A stretch of 10,370 nucleotides of DNA from JANLQX01 sp043775075 (GTDB lineage: Bacteria > Actinomycetota > Acidimicrobiia > Acidimicrobiales > JANYDT01), in contig JAYVSS010000046.1 of assembly GCA_043775075.1 (NCBI GenBank), positions 1-10,370 of the forward strand, given 5' to 3'. Positions 6,801-10,370 of the stretch are shown here, piece after piece. The notes under the pieces are model-generated. The model was not told the origin of the DNA. It saw only the letters and a program-made list of their open reading frames with translations, and made no database searches. Position numbers and translations under genes: made by a program. Numbering within the stretch: position 1 is the first letter of the stretch; the number at the start of each line of letters is the position of its first letter.

Positions 6801-7149
6801 CGAGGTGGCCTCGATCGACGGCACACGCAGCGGACTGGCCTTCCGTTTCGAAGATCCCAGCGGCAAAAAGGAACGGCGCCGTCTCGCTCTCGAGCCGACT
6901 GCTGCAGCGGCGGGATCAGACTCAGTGGGCTTCGGGCAGACTGCCCTGCTAACCGTTCCGACAGCAAACCTGCCCTTTTCGATCCTTGTCGGCCGGGACT
7001 CCGCGGCGCTTGTTGTCGAGGGCCGGATCGGAGCAGCTGTCCGCTTGCAGGGACCGGTCAGGACAGTTCTCGAGAGTCATGGATGGCAAACCAAGCTCCT
7101 GAATCTCAAGGTTTCCGGTCTCACTTTCGCCCGTGGATGCGCGATCTGA
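3847..7149 (+). CDS. Large membrane protein: two fused GT-C glycosyltransferase-like modules plus extracytoplasmic C-terminal region
   Basis: An 1100-residue protein, about twice the size of an ordinary bacterial GT-C enzyme. Module 1 (about 1-370) has a first membrane segment (20-38), a loop with N49-P-D51 followed by GERPFGYVLFLW (71-82), and about nine further segments to 364. A hydrophilic linker (366-400) follows. Module 2 starts again with a membrane segment (403-419), a loop with D426-W-D428, then HNKGPLEPIVYHLA (452-465), and about ten segments to about 783. An acidic residue in the first external loop and a Pro-containing motif before the next segment are typical of PMT/ArnT-like GT-C folds, which transfer sugars from polyprenyl-phosphate donors outside the membrane. 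Residues 785-1100 are soluble, with the only two cysteines of that part at 980 and 1098. It is probably cotranscribed with the upstream GT2 synthase; acceptor unknown. No Shine-Dalgarno is obvious before the ATG at 3847. An internal in-frame ATG pair at 5014/5017 lies 17 bases after AGGAGG. Confidence 0.78.
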   Translation: MSDIHRPTLERVPSLRLSTVGRAVAAVIAGLLLLRILGQPWPTKFRTTNPDASTFLRLAQRGPLDHQFWFGERPFGYVLFLWVTGKATRLIVVVQAVIYVGAWATLARTAAVRLGRIVGMVTALFLLVLMVQARFAFWTTQILPDSLSLSLSILLVGLWWGVVASRGNRLVVPATGVTIGWIFLRDGNAIVALITCAVSIVLVLAVWKTPPQRKRRILNALLLCCIAGFLALVWGVLSGRPQYREIGVSAPNATNGRMLGDAAATYDSFGLASRLPARGILMLASPSSSSSQAIAGVMVTVLLGFAIAKSRRRWASVFALLLLFSAFVDYFVSANTGGADPRRLIAGAILRINVALVLGTGIAMRTVAQRRQTTEVAPHENQEGDESQSMMTTQQIRHELLRWVNLGLIAAIAAAAFFANELRSADWDPMYMRTLIERQIHFGGSYYVNGIHNKGPLEPIVYHLATLITSWNSYWYAISAFVILAALTVGIAAARCSSFVTQDRTFGFSIIMAVVIHFTISGADYGGVLYSRNIIVAILSVAFVMLIDGRLWSGTRRMKPHIAASIVGFLLGISMQTLTTAVLSVSVLGIGSWWFMAENLEQRERFTRFVIMGTTATATFVSAPIWYIARGLGDVFWQSWWVYGTYMTRSTNRSLAQQLSLGWTSFYQYYQLRPLPALVIAVFTVAAWTQRRNPSRRVRAFHYTLLGWWLAACVEITLTQRYSSHYYSVTTVPTIFMAATLVGYAVRLVAQAPGWNKSKWGAPALSATMVGSIFFANPVSFVGGAQNFSAFRSFSANSKMREQGAGGSTQSVRAILDLVSRENDPLLMWTNEPWQYLSYHRVSATRFIWKSFLVGEVYLGRTSTEWVLPNSWKQWSEDLDQAQPSAVVLQLKAPIDASTPAAGRIATDFETVFQDAENTVGLRRNLVAKLLTPPTDVREWSSPEAIAPTSGWSSANGIALFAQGGFARTVDTLLMANASCYRIDGEVASIDGTRSGLAFRFEDPSGKKERRRLALEPTAAAAGSDSVGFGQTALLTVPTANLPFSILVGRDSAALVVEGRIGAAVRLQGPVRTVLESHGWQTKLLNLKVSGLTFARGCAI

Positions 7150-7157
7150 CGAACATA

Positions 7158-7179
7158 AAGGCGGCGACAACGCCGTTTT
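7158..7179 (+). terminator. Short intrinsic terminator after the glycosyltransferase operon
   Basis: The stem CGGCG/CGCCG (7162-7166 with 7171-7175) has an ACAA loop and is followed by TTTT (7176-7179), 12 bases after the stop codon. A-U and G-U pairs may extend the base. The stem is short, so efficiency may be moderate. Confidence 0.55.
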
Positions 7180-7187
7180 CGAGCTGA

Positions 7188-7217
7188 TTGGAAGGCCCGG
7201 CCGGCGGGTCGTAACCT
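7188..7217 (+). promoter_or_regulatory. Candidate thiolase promoter
   Basis: TTGGAA (7188-7193) and TAACCT (7212-7217) are 18 bases apart, a plausible sigma70-type pair between the upstream terminator and the thiolase. Transcription would start near 7224, leaving a leader of about 50 bases that contains the inverted repeat and the ribosome binding site. Confidence 0.4.
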
Positions 7218-7230
7218 CGCGCAGTTATTC

Positions 7231-7247
7231 GTCGGCCGATGGCCGAC
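7231..7247. repeat. Perfect inverted repeat upstream of the thiolase (operator candidate)
   Basis: GTCGGCC and GGCCGAC flank a 3-base centre (GAT). It lies just downstream of the predicted start site and 18 bases before the ribosome binding site. A symmetrical site of this size suits a dimeric repressor such as the TetR-type regulators common for fatty-acid genes; alternatively it forms a hairpin in the leader. Confidence 0.5.
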
Positions 7248-7265
7248 AACTTGCGTCCTAACCCC

Positions 7266-7270
7266 AGGAG
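7266..7270 (+). promoter_or_regulatory. Ribosome binding site of the thiolase
   Basis: AGGAG with 7 bases to the ATG at 7278. It decides against the in-frame ATG at 7239, whose 13 extra residues do not fit the family and which would lie inside the inverted repeat. Confidence 0.85.
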
Positions 7271-7277
7271 TTTTTCC

Positions 7278-8447
7278 ATGCGTGAAGCCGTCATCGTTTC
7301 CTATGCCCGTACCGGTCTGGCCAAGGCCCATCGTGGCGGGTTCAACATCACTGCCCCGATGACCATGGCCGCCCACGCCATTTCTCACGCAGTGCAGCGC
7401 GCGGGCGTGGAGCCCGATGCCGTCGACGACGTGTACGTCGGCAATGTGGCCCACGGCGGCGGCAACATTGCCCGCAATGCCAGCCTGCTTGCCGGCCTCC
7501 CGATCACCGTCTCCGGGGCCACCGTCAACCGATTCTGTTCTTCGGGCCTCAATGCAATTTCACTGGCGGCAAACCACATCATCCAGGACGGATCAGATGT
7601 GGTCATCGCCGGTGGCGTCGAATCCATCTCCCTACCGGGCGGCTCACCTGCGCGCGAAACGTTCGATCCGGCCCTCACTGCGGCGTACCCCGACATCTAT
7701 ATGGCGATGATCGACACTGCGGACATCGTCGCCGAGCGGTACAAGGTCAGTCGGGAATACCAGGACGAGTACTCGTTGATCTCGCAGCAGCGCATGGGCG
7801 CGGCCCAGGCCAATGGCCTATTTGAGAACGAAATCGTCCCCATGGTCACGAAAATGAAGCTGGTCAACAAGGAGACGAAGGAAGAGACGATCGTCGACTA
7901 CACCGTCGATCGCGATGAGTGCAATCGCCCGGAAACCACCATCGAGGGCCTGGCCAAGCTCGGGCCGGTTATGGGCCCGGGCAAGTACATCACCGCAGGA
8001 AATGCCTCACAACTGTCCGACGGCGCCGCCGCCGTGGTGATGATGGAGGCCAAGGAAGCCGAGCGTCGGGGGCTGACTCCGATGGGCGCGTTCAAGGGCT
8101 GGGCCGTGGCTGGTTGCGCGCCGGACGAAATGGGGATCGGCCCGGTATTCGCCGTGCCGAAGCTTCTCGCCCGCCACGGCCTCACGGTGGACGATATCGA
8201 CCTTTGGGAACTCAACGAAGCCTTCGCCAGCCAGTGCCTGTACTCCCGCGACCGCCTCGGCATCGATCCGGAGAAGTACAACGTCAACGGCGGCTCGATC
8301 GCCATCGGTCACCCGTTCGGCATGACTGGAACCCGCTGCGCTGGCCACCTCCTCCAGGAAGGCAAGCGCCGCGGCGCCAAGCTCGGCGTGGTCACCATGT
8401 GCATCGGTGGCGGGATGGGCGCCGCCGGTCTCTTCGAGATCTACTAA
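7278..8447 (+). CDS. Thiolase (acetyl-CoA C-acyltransferase / acetyltransferase)
   Basis: A 389-residue cytosolic thiolase, full length for the family. It either cleaves 3-ketoacyl-CoA with CoA (beta-oxidation) or condenses two acyl-CoA units. Catalytic residues are all visible: nucleophile Cys87 in NRFCSSGLNA, the NEAF motif (313-316), His345 in GHPFGMTG and Cys375 in CIGGGMG. The N-terminus REAVIVSYARTGLAKAHRGG is typical. The GHPFG form is common in degradative and trifunctional-type thiolases, so a beta-oxidation or related catabolic role is more likely, but substrate length cannot be inferred. It stands alone with its own promoter candidate and a weak hairpin behind it; no hydratase or dehydrogenase partner is adjacent. 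Sampled base composition is higher in GC here than in the preceding membrane gene. Confidence 0.94.
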   Translation: MREAVIVSYARTGLAKAHRGGFNITAPMTMAAHAISHAVQRAGVEPDAVDDVYVGNVAHGGGNIARNASLLAGLPITVSGATVNRFCSSGLNAISLAANHIIQDGSDVVIAGGVESISLPGGSPARETFDPALTAAYPDIYMAMIDTADIVAERYKVSREYQDEYSLISQQRMGAAQANGLFENEIVPMVTKMKLVNKETKEETIVDYTVDRDECNRPETTIEGLAKLGPVMGPGKYITAGNASQLSDGAAAVVMMEAKEAERRGLTPMGAFKGWAVAGCAPDEMGIGPVFAVPKLLARHGLTVDDIDLWELNEAFASQCLYSRDRLGIDPEKYNVNGGSIAIGHPFGMTGTRCAGHLLQEGKRRGAKLGVVTMCIGGGMGAAGLFEIY

Positions 8448-8561
8448 CCCGCTCGCCGTCGCGCCGAGCGCCAACTCCGCGTGCGTTTTGGGGAGCCCAC
8501 CGTTTTGGGTGGCGTAACGGTCATTTCCCTGCCGCCACCATGGCTGCAGTCAGGCGAGTAC

Positions 8562-8581
8562 TCCTCAACATCACCTGAGGA
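8562..8581 (+). terminator. Weak hairpin in the thiolase 3' region
   Basis: TCCTCA (8562-8567) pairs with TGAGGA (8576-8581) over an 8-base loop, followed by only three T. It is the best simple candidate for ending the thiolase message before the opposing tRNA unit, apart from the bidirectional hairpin at 8610-8639. The remaining spacer 8448-8600 holds no gene that I can support. Confidence 0.3.
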
Positions 8582-8601
8582 TTTGCCTGGGTAACGGTCG
8601 G

Positions 8602-8639
8602 AAAAAGCAGAAAGCCCAGGTCTCAAGACCTGGGCTTTC
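8602..8639 (-). terminator. Strong hairpin terminator after tRNA-fMet, probably bidirectional
   Basis: A perfect 13-bp stem (8610-8622 with 8627-8639; arm GAAAGCCCAGGTC) has a 4-base loop. On the minus strand a run of five T (8606-8602) follows shortly after, ending transcription from the tRNA. On the plus strand the arm ends in TTTCC, so it may also stop read-through from the thiolase. Confidence 0.85.
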
Positions 8640-8644
8640 CTTCG

Positions 8645-8718
<74 letters not shown>

Positions 8719-8753
8719 TTGAGAAAGAAGACAATAGCAGAGCGGAGTGCAGT

Positions 8754-10370
8754 TCATTTCTTCGGTTGTGTCGTGATCGTGGTGGACGTGATCGTGGTGG
8801 ACGTGACCGTGGACGCCGTGGACGTGGCAGCCGTCGCCGTTCCCGTCGTCTTTGTCGCCGCGGCGAGCAGTTGGCGGGCATCGTCGACGCGCTGCTGATA
8901 GAGCCCGAGATCGCCCGCCTTGAGGGCGGCGTCGGCATCGTCGAGGGCTTGAGCCGCCTCGGTCAGTACGTCGGCGACGGACCTCGGCAGCGTGGCAACG
9001 GCCCCGCTGGCTCCACCCGCGGAATTGGCGGTCGGGCTTGATCCCCCCGATGACCCGCCCGGCGGCGCCGTCGAGCCCGTCGAGCCCGTCGAGTCCACCG
9101 GGGCACCGAGCGCCTGACGGAACGCCGTTCGTAGGGACGGCTCGATGGTCACGCGGTCTCCGGCGAGCACGAGTACGTACTTCAGCTCCTCGATGACCGA
9201 CGACTCGGGGATGAGGAACAGCGGCCGCTGGTAAATGACGCCGGCGTCTGTCGGCAAGACCTGCACGTCGCCGAAGTTGACCTTGGAGCCCACCTGACCA
9301 AGTTGCGTTTCCAACGTGCTCACGCGCGGGTTCGCTCGCATGCGGTCGAACGCCTGCGTCGGACCGAGGACCTCGACAGCCGAGGGGACCCGAAGTAGTC
9401 GTACGCGCCCATAGTTCTTCGGGTCGCTATCGGCAACGATGACTGCTCGGAGAAGCCTCCGCTGACTGGCCGAGCGTCGAAGTTCAAGGGTCTGTTGGAG
9501 AACGAACGACGGCGACGACTCACCGGGGTACCGGTGCCGGAGGAACAGTGGTTCAGCCACCAGGCTGGCGCTGTCCGGATCAACCTGGGCCCGGTCTTCC
9601 GAGCGGGTCGATGTCGCCGGGTCCGGCTCGGACGATACCGTCGAGACACTCGCGGCAGCGGCCGCAGCATTGCGATCGATCGACGTTGAGGGAGCGGCGA
9701 CGCTCGGTGTCCAATCGTTCGTCGGATCGACGAACGCCGCCGCCAAGGTGACGTGATAGCGGCCCAGCGCCACCGATTGCAGACGGAAGAGGTCTTCGGG
9801 ATAACGAAGATGTGAGCGAAGTCCCGGCCAGTCCTTATCCAATCGATCGGAGTTTCGAAAGAGGGAGCGATGAACCGAAGCCCAAGCATCGAGAATCGGG
9901 TCCGTGCCTTTGGGGGCGGTCCGGTACATCGTTACCTGACCGTCGTACCCGTCGATGACCACCTTCACCGACGCCCGCACGGAGTTGAACCGGACACCAG
10001 CGAGACCGCTGCTCGGGTCGAGCACGGCGCCCGTGTCGAAATGCTGGGCGTAGGGATAATTGTTCGTGACCGTGTACCCGTCTATGACCCATACGATGCG
10101 GTCGCGCAGTACCACGGGATACGGGTCCGCGTCGTAACGAAGGAACGGTGCAAGTTTCTCTGCGCGCGTACGAATGTTGCGCACAAAGAGAACCTTGGCA
10201 TCGGCGGCAACGGACCGCACGAGGAGGTTGCGGTCGCTGAAGTGAAGGGCGAAGACCGCCTTCTTCCAGAACCCACCGATCCGCACGCCGCCCGCGCCTG
10301 TGTACCGCGAGGCCTTGTTGTCCTTCAGTACGGGATCGGTCTCTGATGCGGTACCGGCGACGACGAAAGA
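8754..10370 (-). CDS. UPF0182 family membrane protein (partial, C-terminal 538 residues)
   Basis: The frame is open to the right edge, so the N-terminus is outside the window. Family motifs in the visible part are YTGAGGVRIGGFWKK near residue 23, DRIVWVIDGYTVTNNYPY (about 90-107), DPILDAW (about 157) and LRSHLRYPEDLFRLQ (about 184-198). UPF0182 (COG1615) proteins have about 900-1000 residues with roughly seven N-terminal membrane segments; this piece is the large extracytoplasmic part. Function is not established. A low-complexity insert rich in Ala, Ser, Thr and Asp occurs at about 225-270. The C-terminus has Gly/Ser/Thr-Pro-rich stretches, an acidic helical segment rich in Ala and Asp, and a Thr/Ser tail ending TTQPKK. 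An internal GTG at 10286 is not the real start, because clear family sequence continues upstream of it. The initiator tRNA gene follows 35 bases downstream. Confidence 0.9.
   Translation of the reverse strand, partial: SFVVAGTASETDPVLKDNKASRYTGAGGVRIGGFWKKAVFALHFSDRNLLVRSVAADAKVLFVRNIRTRAEKLAPFLRYDADPYPVVLRDRIVWVIDGYTVTNNYPYAQHFDTGAVLDPSSGLAGVRFNSVRASVKVVIDGYDGQVTMYRTAPKGTDPILDAWASVHRSLFRNSDRLDKDWPGLRSHLRYPEDLFRLQSVALGRYHVTLAAAFVDPTNDWTPSVAAPSTSIDRNAAAAAASVSTVSSEPDPATSTRSEDRAQVDPDSASLVAEPLFLRHRYPGESSPSFVLQQTLELRRSASQRRLLRAVIVADSDPKNYGRVRLLRVPSAVEVLGPTQAFDRMRANPRVSTLETQLGQVGSKVNFGDVQVLPTDAGVIYQRPLFLIPESSVIEELKYVLVLAGDRVTIEPSLRTAFRQALGAPVDSTGSTGSTAPPGGSSGGSSPTANSAGGASGAVATLPRSVADVLTEAAQALDDADAALKAGDLGLYQQRVDDARQLLAAATKTTGTATAATSTASTVTSTTITSTTITTQPKK
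8772..8801 (-). repeat. 15-bp perfect tandem repeat in the UPF0182 tail
   Basis: CGTGATCGTGGTGGA is present twice in a row (8772-8786, 8787-8801), with a decayed further partial copy to about 8813. It encodes the STTIT units of the C-terminal Thr/Ser tail. The unit is a multiple of three, so copy changes keep the frame. Confidence 0.8.
9069..9095 (-). repeat. 9-bp tandem repeat (three copies) in the UPF0182 linker
   Basis: CGTCGAGCC occurs three times in tandem (9069-9077, 9078-9086, 9087-9095), the last with one mismatch. It encodes the Ser-Thr-Gly repeats of a flexible linker preceding a Pro/Gly/Ser-rich stretch. Confidence 0.75.

Noticed and set aside
7898..8474. Minus-strand open frames over the thiolase
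   Set aside because: Shadows of the thiolase coding frame, with no ribosome binding site or domain.
8754..10286. GTG at 10286 as the start of the UPF0182 gene
   Set aside because: The frame stays open to the window edge and the 28 upstream residues are conserved family sequence, so the gene is partial.
9870..10346. Plus-strand open frame of 158 codons opposite the UPF0182 gene
   Set aside because: Antisense shadow; the minus-strand frame carries the conserved UPF0182 motifs throughout.

Overview
The window reads as a piece of a moderately GC-rich actinobacterial chromosome. The reasons are a UPF0182-family membrane protein, an actinobacterial-style polyprenol-phosphate sugar synthase followed by a GT-C membrane glycosyltransferase, and several starts that look leaderless. 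An Acidimicrobiia-like lineage is possible, but that is a guess. No phage, IS element, CRISPR array or rRNA is visible.

Layout. Positions 1-2140 (minus strand): a partial Baeyer-Villiger-type flavin monooxygenase cut by the left edge, preceded by a two-gene toxin-antitoxin cassette (ribbon-helix-helix antitoxin and PIN-domain toxin, 4-bp overlap). Positions 2179-2724 (minus): a compact ribosomal protein operon, rpmE2 (bL31 type B) then rpmG (bL33), both cysteine-free, with a promoter in front and a strong intrinsic terminator behind. Positions 2907-7149 (plus): a two-gene envelope glycosylation operon, made of a DPM1-like GT2 glycosyltransferase and a very large (1100-residue) membrane protein. 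The latter looks like two GT-C glycosyltransferase modules fused in one chain, with a C-terminal extracytoplasmic part that may end in a beta-sandwich. Positions 7188-8447 (plus): a thiolase with its own promoter, a perfect inverted repeat and a good ribosome binding site. Positions 8602-8718 (minus): initiator tRNA-fMet with a 13-bp hairpin terminator. Positions 8754-10370 (minus): the C-terminal 538 residues of a UPF0182 protein, running off the right edge.

How the genes fit together. The GT2 enzyme probably charges a polyprenyl phosphate with a sugar on the cytoplasmic side, and the GT-C protein probably uses such lipid-linked sugars outside the membrane. The ribosomal protein genes and tRNA-fMet are housekeeping. 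The monooxygenase and thiolase are lipid/ketone-type metabolic genes with no visible functional link to each other.

The most interesting item is the tandem GT-C fusion with its terminal domain. After it come the monooxygenase whose fingerprint histidine is replaced by tryptophan, and the pattern of -10-like boxes placed 6-10 bases before start codons that lack a Shine-Dalgarno sequence.
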